Shown here in pieces: positions 52,288 through 60,804 of a DNA stretch of 64,000 nt (position 1 is the first letter of the stretch; the number at the start of each line of letters is the position of its first letter). Location of the stretch: the NCBI RefSeq assembly GCF_004134865.1, contig NZ_SDPO01000004.1, positions 1 to 64,000 of the forward strand, read 5' to 3'. The stretch is from Agromyces fucosus. GTDB lineage: Bacteria > Actinomycetota > Actinomycetes > Actinomycetales > Microbacteriaceae. The notes below the pieces were generated by a model, which did not search any database, had not been told where the DNA came from, and saw only the letters and a list, made by a program, of their open reading frames with translations. The position numbers and the translations under genes are program-made.

Positions 52288-53051
52288 GCCACGGCCTCGA
52301 CCTGGGCGTCGATATCGGCATCAGCATCAGCGACGTTCGCGTTGCCGTCGCTCTGCACGTCGCCTGCGGCATCCGCCGACTCGAGCCTGCCGTCGCGGAG
52401 CAGGAAGTGGCGGTTCGATCGCGCCGCGATCGTCGGATCGTGCGTGATCGTCACGAGCGCGGCGCCGGTCTCGGCGGCGACGGCCTCGATGAGCGCCATG
52501 ACCTCGGCGCCCGTCTCGAGGTCGAGCGCGCCGGTCGGTTCGTCCGCGAGGATGAGTCGTGGCTTGCGCACGAGCGCGCGGGCGATCGCCACGCGCTGCT
52601 GCTCTCCGCCCGACAATCGCTCGGGCTTCGTCGTGAGCCGCTCCCCCAGCCCGACGCGCTCGAGCATGTCGCGCGCGATGCGCTCGCGCCGCCAGAACTC
52701 GCGGCCGCCCGAGTAGAGCAGCGGCGTCTGCACGTTCTCGAGCGCGGTGCGGCCCGGGAGCAGGTTGAACTGCTGGAAGACGAAGCCCACCTCGCTGCCG
52801 CGCAGGCGGTCGCGAGCACCGCTCCCGATGCGGCGCACATCGTGGCCGAGGAAGGCGAGCTCGCCCTCGGTCGGCGCATCGAGCAGGCCGAGGAGGTTCA
52901 GGAGCGTCGACTTGCCCGAACCCGAGCGGCCGACGATCGAGACCCGATCGCCCTCGGAGACGGTGAGGTCGACCCCCGACAGGATCGTGAGCGGCCGCCC
53001 GTCGGGCAGCTCGACGGTGCGGCCGACGCCGCGTGCCTCGACGAGCGTCAT
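52284..53051 (-). CDS. ABC transporter ATPase, MacB/LolD type
   Basis: This 255-residue ATPase has Walker A GRSGSGKST (~residue 48), the Q-loop FVFQQFNLLPG, the signature LSGGEQQR (~residue 150) and Walker B LILADEPTGALD. The start is ATG 53051, overlapping the adaptor's stop (ATGA); it overlaps the permease in the same way. An unusual C-terminal tail is rich in Asp/Ala (ADADIDAQVEAVA). Confidence 0.93.
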   Translation of the reverse strand: MTLVEARGVGRTVELPDGRPLTILSGVDLTVSEGDRVSIVGRSGSGKSTLLNLLGLLDAPTEGELAFLGHDVRRIGSGARDRLRGSEVGFVFQQFNLLPGRTALENVQTPLLYSGGREFWRRERIARDMLERVGLGERLTTKPERLSGGEQQRVAIARALVRKPRLILADEPTGALDLETGAEVMALIEAVAAETGAALVTITHDPTIAARSNRHFLLRDGRLESADAAGDVQSDGNANVADADADIDAQVEAVA

Positions 53052-54112
53052 TTCGTGAGCGTCCCGCACATCATCATGCCGTCGGGCGACTGCACGCAGC
53101 CCTCCTGGCCGGCCTCGCCCGGGGCGCCCGGCACGAACTGGAGCACCTGGTCGCCCTCGGCGACGCCCTCGACGACCTCGACCTGCGTGCCGTCGCTCAG
53201 CCCGAGTTTCACCGGCTGCTCGACGCGCTCGCCGTCAGGGGTCACGAGCCAGACGACACCCGTCTCCGCCCCGCCCTCGACCGCGGTGATCGGCACGACG
53301 AGCACGTCGGCGGCACTGCCCGCCGAGATCTTCACCTGGGCGGAGAGCCCCGGGAAGACGCGGACGTCACCAGGCACGATGCAGCGAACCGTCGTGCCAC
53401 CGGATGCCTCCGCGCCCGCACCCGCCGCACCGGCGCCCGCTCCGCCCGCGCCGCCACCGGCCCCGGTGCCGGACAACGGCGTCGAGATCACGAGGCCACC
53501 GCACGTGAACGGGGCGGGCCCGCCCGCGATCGTCACGAGGGCCTCGGTCGGCGCGCTCGTCAGCCGGTACTGCTGCTCGGGGCTGAGGGTCGCTGTGACG
53601 TTGAAGCTCGGCGGCGCCACCTGCCCGGTCACGTCTCCCGTCGCGACGGGCTGTCCAGTGATGACATCGAGCGACGAGAGCACGCCTGCCGTGGGGGCGA
53701 GCACCTTCTCGAAGTGGAACGAGGGCTTCGGCGCCGTCATCGTCGGCATGCCGTCGGGCCCGACCGTCTCGGTCGGTTCCACCTCGTCGGTCACCTTGAT
53801 GTCGTAGAGCTTCTGCCCGGCGGCGACCTGCTGTCCGGCAGCGGCGAACACCTCGTCGACGGCCCCGGTGCCGGTCGCCTTCACGGGCGCCGCGGCATCC
53901 GCGTTGACCGTGCCGGTCAGCACGACGTCGTTGGCGATCGAACCGCGCGCGACCGGAACCTGCGGCTCGGACACGCTCCCCGTCGGCGACAGCGTCTCGG
54001 CGTCGGCCTCGGCGCGATCGGGGAAGAACGCGAGTTTCGCGAGTGCGATCGCGATCACCGCCACCAGCACGATTCGAATCGTCGGGAAGATCCACTTGCG
54101 CCAGACGCCCAC
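53048..54112 (-). CDS. Efflux adaptor protein (membrane-fusion type)
   Basis: This 354-residue protein has one N-terminal membrane anchor (~residues 10-30), then a barrel-sandwich/HlyD-like region (VVLTGTVNADAAAPVKATG, FAAAGQQVAAGQKLYDI). A Gly/Ala-rich loop near residue 220 is flanked by two cysteines (PFTCGG, VRCIVPG), and further cysteines lie at the C terminus (GCVQSPDGMMMCG). In Gram-positives such adaptors help MacB-type exporters at the cell surface. It is the first gene of the three-gene cassette. Confidence 0.82.
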   Translation of the reverse strand: MGVWRKWIFPTIRIVLVAVIAIALAKLAFFPDRAEADAETLSPTGSVSEPQVPVARGSIANDVVLTGTVNADAAAPVKATGTGAVDEVFAAAGQQVAAGQKLYDIKVTDEVEPTETVGPDGMPTMTAPKPSFHFEKVLAPTAGVLSSLDVITGQPVATGDVTGQVAPPSFNVTATLSPEQQYRLTSAPTEALVTIAGGPAPFTCGGLVISTPLSGTGAGGGAGGAGAGAAGAGAEASGGTTVRCIVPGDVRVFPGLSAQVKISAGSAADVLVVPITAVEGGAETGVVWLVTPDGERVEQPVKLGLSDGTQVEVVEGVAEGDQVLQFVPGAPGEAGQEGCVQSPDGMMMCGTLTK

Positions 54113-54254
54113 GGCACTCCTTCATCGGGTCGCCCGGGCGTAGGGGCCGCCGGGCATCTCACCCACCCTATGGAGTCGGCGACGGCGGCGGAATCCTTCT
54201 CAGGGAGGATTCGGGGTCATCCCCGACACCCGGCGTCCGCACGCGCAGAAACGG

Positions 54255-54284
54255 CGAACGGCCCGTCCGAGGACGGGCCGTTCG
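54255..54284 (-). terminator. Terminator of rnj
   Basis: CGAACGGCCCGTCC (54255-54268) pairs perfectly over 14 bp with GGACGGGCCGTTCG (54271-54284) across a 2-nt gap. In practice the two innermost pairs open to give a small GAGGA-type loop. It lies 18 nt after the rnj stop. No T-tract. Confidence 0.8.
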
Positions 54285-54302
54285 TAGCGTGCAGAGCGCG
54301 GG

Positions 54303-55979
54303 CTACGCCTCGATGACGAGCGGCACGAGCATCGGGCGACGACGCAGCCGGCGGTTGACCCAGCCGCCGAGCACACGGCGCACGATCTGCGACAGCGCGT
54401 GCGAGTCGCGCACGCCGTTGCGAGCCGCCTCGGCGAGGGCGTCGATGATCTTCGGCTTGACGTCGTCGAACACCGAGTCGTCTTCGGCGAATCCGCGCGC
54501 GTGGATCTCGGGACCGGTGATGACACGGCCCGTCGAGGCGTCGACCACGACGATGACCGAGATGAAGCCCTCTTCAGCGAGGATGCGGCGGTCCTTCAGA
54601 TCGGCGTCGGTGATCTCGCCGACCGTCGAGCCGTCGACGTAGACGAAGCCGAGGTCGAGCTGGCCGACCGGGCTGAGTACGCCGCCGCGCAGATCGTAGA
54701 CGGTGCCGTTCTCGCCGATGAAGGTGTTCTTCTCGGGGATGCCGGTGTCCTGTGCGAGCTTCGCGTTCGCGAAGAGGTGCCGGTACTCGCCGTGGATCGG
54801 CAGCACGTTCTTCGGCTTCAGGATGTTGTAGCAGTAGAGCAGCTCGCCGGCGGCCGCGTGGCCCGACACGTGCACCTTCGCGTTCGCCTTGTGCACGACG
54901 TTCGCGCCGAGCTTCGTGAGGCCGTCGATGACGCGGTAGACCGCGTTCTCGTTGCCCGGGATGAGGCTCGACGCGAGGATCACCGTGTCGCCCTCGCCGA
55001 TCTCGATCTGGTGGTCGCGGTTGGCCATGCGCGAGAGCACGGCCATCGGCTCGCCCTGCGAACCGGTCGACATGTAGACGATCTCGTCGTCGGGAACGTT
55101 GCCGGCCTTCTTGTAGTCGATGAGCACGCCCTCGGGCACCTTCAGGTAGCCGAGGTCGGCGGCGATCGTCATGTTGCGCACCATGCTGCGGCCGAGGAGC
55201 GCCACGCGACGGTGGTTCGCCCACGCGGCGTCGAGCACCTGCTGCACGCGGTGCACGTGGCTCGAGAAGCTGGCCACGATGACCCGGCGCGGGGCGCGGT
55301 TGATGACCTCGTCGAGCACGGGACCGATCGATCGCTCGAGCGGCGTGAAGCCCGGGACATCCGCGTTCGTGGAGTCGACCATGAAGACGTCGACGCCCTC
55401 TTCGCCGAGGCGCGCGAACTCGCGCAGGTCGGTGAGGCGGCCGTCGAGCGGCAGCTGGTCCATCTTGAAGTCGCCGGTCGCGAGCACGGTGCCCGCGTCG
55501 GTCTTGATCGCCACGGCCAGCGCGTCGGGGATCGAGTGGTTGACGGCGATGAACTCGAGGCGGAACGGGCCGATCGTCTCGCGCCCGCCCTCTTTCACCG
55601 TGAGCGTGTAGGGCTTGATGCGGTGCTCTTTGAGCTTCGCCTCGATGAGCGCGAGCGTCAGCTGCGAACCGATCAGGGGGATGTCGCCGCGGAGCTTCAG
55701 GAGGTACGGCACCGCGCCGATGTGGTCCTCGTGGCCGTGCGTGAGCACGACGCCGACGATGTCGTCGAGGCGGGACTTCAGGAAGCCGAAGTCGGGCAGG
55801 ATCAGGTCGACGCCCGGCTGGTGCTCTTCGGGGAACAGCACGCCGCAGTCGACGATGAGGATCTTGCCGTCGATCTCGTAGCTGGTCATGTTGCGGCCGA
55901 CCTCCCCCAGGCCGCCGATGGGGATGATGCGGAGCGTTCCGGCCTCGAGCGGGGCGGGATCGATGACGACGTCGGGCAT
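54303..55979 (-). CDS. rnj: Ribonuclease J
   Basis: This metallo-beta-lactamase/beta-CASP 5'-exo/endoribonuclease functions in mRNA and rRNA processing. The 558 residues start MPDVVIDPAPLEAG at ATG 55979, with AAGGAGG 4 nt upstream. The zinc motif is LTHGHEDHIGAVP (~residue 80), with later ligands in AVNHSIPD and TGDFKMDQ. The beta-CASP region contains STGSQGEPMA. A C-terminal domain ends the protein. It follows dapA, as is usual in actinobacteria. Confidence 0.96.
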   Translation of the reverse strand: MPDVVIDPAPLEAGTLRIIPIGGLGEVGRNMTSYEIDGKILIVDCGVLFPEEHQPGVDLILPDFGFLKSRLDDIVGVVLTHGHEDHIGAVPYLLKLRGDIPLIGSQLTLALIEAKLKEHRIKPYTLTVKEGGRETIGPFRLEFIAVNHSIPDALAVAIKTDAGTVLATGDFKMDQLPLDGRLTDLREFARLGEEGVDVFMVDSTNADVPGFTPLERSIGPVLDEVINRAPRRVIVASFSSHVHRVQQVLDAAWANHRRVALLGRSMVRNMTIAADLGYLKVPEGVLIDYKKAGNVPDDEIVYMSTGSQGEPMAVLSRMANRDHQIEIGEGDTVILASSLIPGNENAVYRVIDGLTKLGANVVHKANAKVHVSGHAAAGELLYCYNILKPKNVLPIHGEYRHLFANAKLAQDTGIPEKNTFIGENGTVYDLRGGVLSPVGQLDLGFVYVDGSTVGEITDADLKDRRILAEEGFISVIVVVDASTGRVITGPEIHARGFAEDDSVFDDVKPKIIDALAEAARNGVRDSHALSQIVRRVLGGWVNRRLRRRPMLVPLVIEA

Positions 55980-56086
55980 GTGCCCTCCTTCTGTTGCGGT
56001 GTTCAGTTCGGTGCCGGCCCTGTGACCGGCGGATGTCTCGGGGCGGATGTCGATGCGGGCAGGTGCCCGCTGCAGCATCCGCTCGT

Positions 56087-57061
56087 TCAGCGGGTGGTTC
56101 CCGCGACCTTCGGCAGCGCGCCGCCGGCAGCGGCGTTGCGGTCGGGGCGGAAGTTGTGGAAGTCGACACCCGGGATGCCCTGCACGTGGTCGATCTCGTC
56201 CTCGATGAGGGCGGCCTCCCACTCTTCGGGGCCGACGAGCGGCAGGCGCACGCGCGGGCTCGAGATGCGGCCGAGGCCGTGCAGGATGTACTTCGCCGCG
56301 ACCGTGCCGGGCACGTGGGTCATCGTGGCGCGCACGAGCGGCTCGAGCTGCTGGTGGGCGGCCGTCGCCGTGGCGAGGTCGCCGCGGTTCACGGCGTCGA
56401 CGATCGTGCGGTACGGCGCCGGCGCGATGTTCGCGGTGACGCCGATGAGGCCCGTCGCGCCGATCGCGAGGTGCGGCAGCACGTTGGCGTCGTCGCCGGA
56501 GAAGTACATGAGGTCGGTCTGGTTCAGCACCCGGCTCACCTCGGAGAAGTCGCCCTTGGCGTCTTTCACGGCGAGGATGTTCGGGTGCTTGGCGAGGCGC
56601 AGGATCGTCTCGTACTTGATGGGCACACCGGTGCGACCAGGGATGTCGTAGAGAATGACGGGCAGGTCGGTGGCGTCGGCGACCATGCGGAAGTGCGTCA
56701 GGATGCCGGCCTGCGTGGGCTTGTTGTAGTACGGCGTGACGATCATGATGCCGTCGGCGCCGATGCGCTCGGAGTGCTTGTAGAGCTCGATCGCGTGGGC
56801 GGTCTCGTTCGAGCCGCCGCCCGTGATGATCTTCGCGCGGCCCGCGGCGACATCCTTGCCGACCTCGACGAGGCGGATCTTCTCGGGGTCGGTGAGCGTG
56901 CTCGTCTCGCCGGTGGTGCCCGTGACGACGATGCCGTCGGCGCCGCCCTCGATGAGGTGATCGATGTGCTTCTCGACCCCGGGCCAATCCACTTCGCCGT
57001 CCGCCGTCATCGGCGTGACGAGCGCGACGAGCACTTGTCCGAAGGGATTCTCTGAAGTCAC
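56087..57061 (-). CDS. dapA: 4-hydroxy-tetrahydrodipicolinate synthase
   Basis: It condenses pyruvate with aspartate semialdehyde, the first committed step of the DAP/lysine branch. The 324-residue barrel has VVTGTTGETSTL (~residue 48), the YYNKPTQAGILTHF segment with the catalytic tyrosine, and the Schiff-base lysine in ILAVKDAKGDFSE (~residue 170). The start is GTG 57061 (MTSENPFGQ). A longer upstream frame has no similarity. Confidence 0.95.
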   Translation of the reverse strand: MTSENPFGQVLVALVTPMTADGEVDWPGVEKHIDHLIEGGADGIVVTGTTGETSTLTDPEKIRLVEVGKDVAAGRAKIITGGGSNETAHAIELYKHSERIGADGIMIVTPYYNKPTQAGILTHFRMVADATDLPVILYDIPGRTGVPIKYETILRLAKHPNILAVKDAKGDFSEVSRVLNQTDLMYFSGDDANVLPHLAIGATGLIGVTANIAPAPYRTIVDAVNRGDLATATAAHQQLEPLVRATMTHVPGTVAAKYILHGLGRISSPRVRLPLVGPEEWEAALIEDEIDHVQGIPGVDFHNFRPDRNAAAGGALPKVAGTTR

Positions 57062-57161
57062 GCCCTCCAGCGTATCGGGTCGGCCCCGCGGCGCGGGCCG
57101 CGCTGCGGGTCGGCGGATGCACCCGGCACTGCTCGCCTCCCCTGCTCGCCTCCCAGCCGCT

Positions 57162-57235
57162 GAGTCACAGGAGCAGCCAAGCGACACGCCGACGTGCATC
57201 GGCGCGCCATGCGTTTCATCCTGCGACTCAGCGAG
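57162..57235. repeat. 74-bp structured repeat, copy A
   Basis: It aligns without gaps to 58201-58274, with about 56 of 74 positions identical. The ends are the most conserved (GAGTCACAGGA at left, ACTCAGCGAG at right). The outer arms GAGTCACAGGA (57162-57172) and TCCTGCGACTC (57219-57229) pair with one central mismatch, and an inner CGCCGA/TCGGCG stem lies at 57187-57204. The right end contains the stop codon of the DUF559 gene. Confidence 0.8.
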
Positions 57236-58088
57236 AACGACGACGACGGCTTCGATCGAGCGCCGCAAGGATCGCCGCCTCGACGAGCGGCCAATCGTGC
57301 ACCACCATTGCGTAGTCGAAGCGCAGCGCCTCGAGGCCGTATGTCGACGCGACGGCGTCGCGCACGAGGTCCTTGTGCCGTGAGGATGCCAGGTCGGCGT
57401 GGCCCACGATGCCGTCGACCTCGAGCACGATCAGACCCGCGAGCACGAAGTCGACACGGCCTGCCCCGGGTATCTCGACCTGCGAAACGAGCGAGATGCC
57501 GAGCGCCCGCAGCCTCAACCGGAGCACTGATTCGAGCCCGCTGCCCGCGTCCCATCGCGCGAAGCCGACCAGCCACCGGTGCATGCGCGGAAGCCGCCCA
57601 CCGAGTTCGTGGAGCGAGCGATGGTTGAGAAGCCGCTTGCTCATCGCAGATTCGAGCGCAACGAAGAAGTCCTCGATGCCGAAACATTGCAGCACTTGGG
57701 CGAGCGACTCCACCAGCGGGGCGAAGCCGCCTACCGCCGGGCCTCCCGTCCAATGGGTGACGCATCGACAGTCGACGTGCCGGCGGGCATTGCCCGTGCG
57801 CGGCATGGACACGTGCACGCGTACGTCGTTCCGGTCGAGCACCCACAGCCCAGCGGCCCGGATACGACTGAGGCATCCCAGCCGGCCCCCGTGTGCGACA
57901 GCCGCGATCACGTCGTGCGGTGCGTCGGCCGCCCCGTACACACCCTCCCGGATGCGAATGATCTCTCCGCCGAGCACGGCCATTTTCAGGGAGTGCTCAT
58001 CGATGCCGATCGCGGCGAGCTCGGCTGTCCGGGCCACGCCGCCGAGATCGGTGCACCGTCGGCGCACCTCGACCGGATGGAATTGCAT
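57228..58088 (-). CDS. AbiEi-like HTH + DUF559 (Vsr-like nuclease) protein
   Basis: This 286-residue protein starts at ATG 58088. Residues ~10-55 resemble the AbiEi antitoxin winged helix (GGVARTAELAAIGIDEHSLK...REGVYGA). Residues ~215-286 match DUF559, a Vsr/PD-(D/E)XK-type nuclease fold, with candidate catalytic residues in GRVDFVLAG, VLEVDGIVGH and KDLVRD. No toxin partner or methylase lies nearby. The stop codon lies in repeat copy A and copy B lies 112 bp upstream, suggesting a mobile cassette. The function is unknown; nuclease activity is inferred. Confidence 0.8.
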   Translation of the reverse strand: MQFHPVEVRRRCTDLGGVARTAELAAIGIDEHSLKMAVLGGEIIRIREGVYGAADAPHDVIAAVAHGGRLGCLSRIRAAGLWVLDRNDVRVHVSMPRTGNARRHVDCRCVTHWTGGPAVGGFAPLVESLAQVLQCFGIEDFFVALESAMSKRLLNHRSLHELGGRLPRMHRWLVGFARWDAGSGLESVLRLRLRALGISLVSQVEIPGAGRVDFVLAGLIVLEVDGIVGHADLASSRHKDLVRDAVASTYGLEALRFDYAMVVHDWPLVEAAILAALDRSRRRRSR

Positions 58089-58200
58089 ACGCCGATGGTG
58101 CGGGATCGGCCGCCGGGCGGACGCTGCGATCACCGGGTTTCTGGAGCATCGACGCTGAAGCGACCTTGTCGAGGATGAGTCGGCTGCCAACGCCCGCGCC

Positions 58201-58274
58201 GAGTCACAGGATCAGAAACGCGACTCGCCGCGGCCTGTCGGCGCGTCGGCCGTATCGTCCTGAGACTCAGCGAG
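58201..58274. repeat. 74-bp structured repeat, copy B
   Basis: It lies in the same orientation as copy A. The outer arms GAGTCACAGGA (58201-58211) and TCCTGAGACTC (58258-58268) again pair with a single mismatch in the same column as copy A. The inner CGCCG (58226-58230) pairs with CGGCG (58239-58243), extended by CGAC/GTCG. Stem sequence is kept while the loop differs. It lies between the DUF559 gene and the folA stop. Confidence 0.8.
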
Positions 58275-58318
58275 GTGGGCCGGTCGGGAGCGCGTCGGCA
58301 CGGGTCTGCAGCGAGCGA

Positions 58319-58912
58319 TCAGGGGCGGGCGTAGCGGCGGAAGCGGTAGCCGACGCCCGTGCGGGAGACGTGGGTCGCAGGGCCGTCGGCCTCGACGAGC
58401 CGCCAGCTCATGTCGATCGACGGGGCGTAGGCGTCGCCGGGGATGTCGAGGTCGAGCTCGGTGACCTCGAGACGGTCGGCCCGGTCGATGAGCCGGGCGA
58501 AGAGCTCGCCGCCGCCGATGCCCCAGACCCATTCGGGGTCGGATGCCGCGGCAAGCGCCAGCCCGTCGTCGATCGAGCCCGCGCGCGTCGCGCCCTCGGC
58601 CGCCCACTCCTCGTTGCGGGTGACGACGATGTTCGCGCGCCCCGGCAGCGGGCGGAAGCGCTCGGGCAGCGAGTCCCAGGTCTTGCGGCCCATCACGACG
58701 GGGCTGCCGAGCGTGATCGCCTTGAAGTGTGCGAGGTCTTCGGGCACGTGCCACGGCATCACGCCGCCGGCACCGATCACGCCGCGATACGCCTCGGCCC
58801 AGATCAGGCCGAGCTTCGGCGCGGCCGGGGTCGAGGCGCCCGTGGCTTCAGCAGTGGTCGAGGCATCCGTGGCCCAGGAGGCCGTGGCCGCCGAGGCATC
58901 CGCTTCGCTCAT
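58319..58912 (-). CDS. folA: Dihydrofolate reductase
   Basis: It reduces dihydrofolate, replenishing the tetrahydrofolate used by ThyA. The 197-residue protein has the core [27 protein letters not shown] (substrate Asp/Glu position), [12 protein letters not shown] and [11 protein letters not shown]. The core is preceded by a ~32-residue Ala/Thr/Ser-rich extension not typical of the ~160-residue family. The ATG at 58912 overlaps the thyA stop (ATGA). A shorter version starting nearer the core cannot be excluded. Confidence 0.94.
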   Translation of the reverse strand: MSEADASAATASWATDASTTAEATGASTPAAPKLGLIWAEAYRGVIGAGGVMPWHVPEDLAHFKAITLGSPVVMGRKTWDSLPERFRPLPGRANIVVTRNEEWAAEGATRAGSIDDGLALAAASDPEWVWGIGGGELFARLIDRADRLEVTELDLDIPGDAYAPSIDMSWRLVEADGPATHVSRTGVGYRFRRYARP

Positions 58913-59718
58913 ACCGCGACGGCCGCGCGGATCGGCGGGTGGTGCTGGTAACCCTCGACGACGAAGTCCTCGTACTCGTAGTCGAAGATCGAGTCGGGCG
59001 TGCGGGCGAGGCGCAGCGTCGGCGGCGCGAACGGCTCGCGCTCGAGCTGCGTACGCACCTGCTCGACGTGGTTGTCGTAGATGTGGCAGTCGCCGCCGGT
59101 CCAGACGAAGTCGCCGACCTCGAGCCCGGTCTGCGCCGCGATCATGTGGGTCAGCAGCGCGTACGAGGCGATGTTGAACGGCACCCCGAGGAAGAGGTCG
59201 GCGCTGCGCTGGTAGAGCTGGCACGAGAGCTTGCCGTCGGCCACGTAGAACTGGAAGAGCGCGTGACACGGCGCGAGCGCCATCGACGGGATGTCGGCCG
59301 GGTTCCACGCCGACACGATGAGCCGGCGCGAGTCGGGGTTGGTGCGGATCTGCTCGATGACGTCGGAGATCTGGTCGATCTGCTCGCCGGACGGCGTCGG
59401 CCACGAGCGCCACTGCACGCCGTAGACGGGGCCGAGCTCACCCTCGGAATCGGCCCATTCGTCCCAGATCGTCACGCCGTGCTCGCGCAGCCAGCCGACG
59501 TTCGACGAGCCCTGCAGGAACCACAGCAGCTCGTACGCGATCGATTTGAAGTGCACGCGCTTCGTGGTGACGAGCGGGAAGCCCTCGGAGAGGTCGAACC
59601 GCAGCTGGCGGCCGAACACGCTGCGCGTGCCGGTGCCCGTGCGATCGGTCTTGACGGCGCCGTGCTCGAGCACGTCGCGCAGCAGGTCTTCGTACGGAGT
59701 TGAGATCGTCTCGGCCAT
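58909..59718 (-). CDS. thyA: Thymidylate synthase
   Basis: It makes dTMP from dUMP using methylene-THF. The 269-residue protein shows the [12 protein letters not shown] phosphate-binding segment (~residue 25), the nucleophile in [12 protein letters not shown] (~residue 150), the [18 protein letters not shown] block, and [11 protein letters not shown] start at ATG 59718 ([11 protein letters not shown]); GTG two codons earlier is possible. It is followed by folA, so the folate cycle is closed within one operon. Confidence 0.96.
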   Translation of the reverse strand: MAETISTPYEDLLRDVLEHGAVKTDRTGTGTRSVFGRQLRFDLSEGFPLVTTKRVHFKSIAYELLWFLQGSSNVGWLREHGVTIWDEWADSEGELGPVYGVQWRSWPTPSGEQIDQISDVIEQIRTNPDSRRLIVSAWNPADIPSMALAPCHALFQFYVADGKLSCQLYQRSADLFLGVPFNIASYALLTHMIAAQTGLEVGDFVWTGGDCHIYDNHVEQVRTQLEREPFAPPTLRLARTPDSIFDYEYEDFVVEGYQHHPPIRAAVAV

Positions 59719-59838
59719 CTCCACAAGGCTAACCCTCACCTGCGACACTTCGGCGAAGGCGAGCGGATGCCGCGGGCATCCCCGTCATCGTCGGTCACAC
59801 TCCGCACGGGGCGTCGCGGCCTGCGTACGCTCGACCGC

Positions 59839-60279
59839 ATGGACTGGCTCCCGGCACTCGCGACCGGCGCAGCGCTGCTCGCGGCGGCGACCGCGCTCGG
59901 CCTCGTCTGGCGCTCTCGTCAGGGTGTCGCCCGCAGCGTCTCCGGCGACGTGGTGCGGCCGGCCGATCTCGGCGTCGCTGCATTCGGCGAACGGGCCACG
60001 CTCGTGCAGTTCTCGACCGAGTTCTGCGCCCGCTGCCCGGCGACCGGGCGCCTGCTCACCGAGCTCGCGGGCGAGCACGACGGCGCGGCGCACGTCGAGG
60101 TCGACCTCACGCATCGCCCAGACCTCGCCGGCCGCTTCCGCGTGACCGAGACACCGACGACGCTGCTGCTCGACGCCGACGGCGCGGTGCGCGCCCGCAT
60201 CGCCGGACTCCCCCGTGCCGGCGCCGTGCGCGAACGACTCGACGACCTCTTGAGGAGCCCCCATGTCATCTCCAGCTGA
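59839..60279 (+). CDS. Membrane-anchored thioredoxin-like protein
   Basis: This 146-residue protein has an N-terminal hydrophobic anchor (LPALATGAALLAAATALGLV) and a thioredoxin fold with the active site FCARCPATGRLL (CxxC, ~residue 67) and the cis-proline region VTETPTTLLLDADG. A reductase or folding role outside the membrane is likely. The start is ATG 59839; an in-frame upstream GTG is unlikely. It overlaps the DUF4395 gene by 17 nt, a common pairing in actinobacteria. Confidence 0.87.
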   Translation: MDWLPALATGAALLAAATALGLVWRSRQGVARSVSGDVVRPADLGVAAFGERATLVQFSTEFCARCPATGRLLTELAGEHDGAAHVEVDLTHRPDLAGRFRVTETPTTLLLDADGAVRARIAGLPRAGAVRERLDDLLRSPHVISS

Positions 60280-60751
60280 TCCTTCGGCATCGAGCGCCGA
60301 CCGCGCATCGGCGGGCATCGACCCCCGCGGCCCGCGCTTCGGCGCCGCCATCACCGCGGCGTTGCTCCTCATCACCGTCGTGCTCGCCGTCGCCGGCGCG
60401 GATGCCGCGGCCTTCTGGCTGCTCGTCGCGATCACGGCGCTCTTCGCCTGGGGCGCGTTCGCGGGTATCCGGCGGCACCCGTACGGCCTCGTCTTCGCGA
60501 GGCTCGTGCGACCGCGACTCGCGCCGCCGGCCGAGCTCGAGGACCCGCGCCCGCCGACCTTCGCACAGGGCATCGGGTTCGCCGTCGGCCTCGCCGGGGT
60601 GCTGCTCTCGCTCCTCGGCCTCGAGTACGCGGTGCCGATCGCCGCGGCGATCGCCTTCTTCGCCGCGTTCCTGAACGCGGCCTTCGACTTCTGCCTCGGC
60701 TGCCAGATCTACCTGCTGCTCGCACGCGCCCGGATCGTCCCCGGGGTCTGA
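60263..60751 (+). CDS. DUF4395 membrane protein
   Basis: This 162-residue integral membrane protein has hydrophobic pairs at residues ~30-68 and ~105-155. It carries the DUF4395 signature IDPRGPRFGAAITA near the N terminus and a CxxC in NAAFDFCLGCQIYLL near the C terminus. The cysteines and the coupled thioredoxin gene suggest a membrane redox partner, perhaps in a thiosulfate/sulfur or disulfide pathway. This is inference from context. Confidence 0.85.
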   Translation: MSSPADPSASSADRASAGIDPRGPRFGAAITAALLLITVVLAVAGADAAAFWLLVAITALFAWGAFAGIRRHPYGLVFARLVRPRLAPPAELEDPRPPTFAQGIGFAVGLAGVLLSLLGLEYAVPIAAAIAFFAAFLNAAFDFCLGCQIYLLLARARIVPGV

Positions 60752-60804
60752 CCTGCGGCGTCCCTCGCCGATAGGCTGGGAGCCCGGCTCGACGAGGAGG
60801 AAAC

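Noticed and set aside
57228-58088. AbiE-type toxin-antitoxin system
   Set aside because: Only the AbiEi-like HTH is present, fused to DUF559. No AbiEii nucleotidyltransferase toxin gene is adjacent, so a TA pair cannot be claimed.
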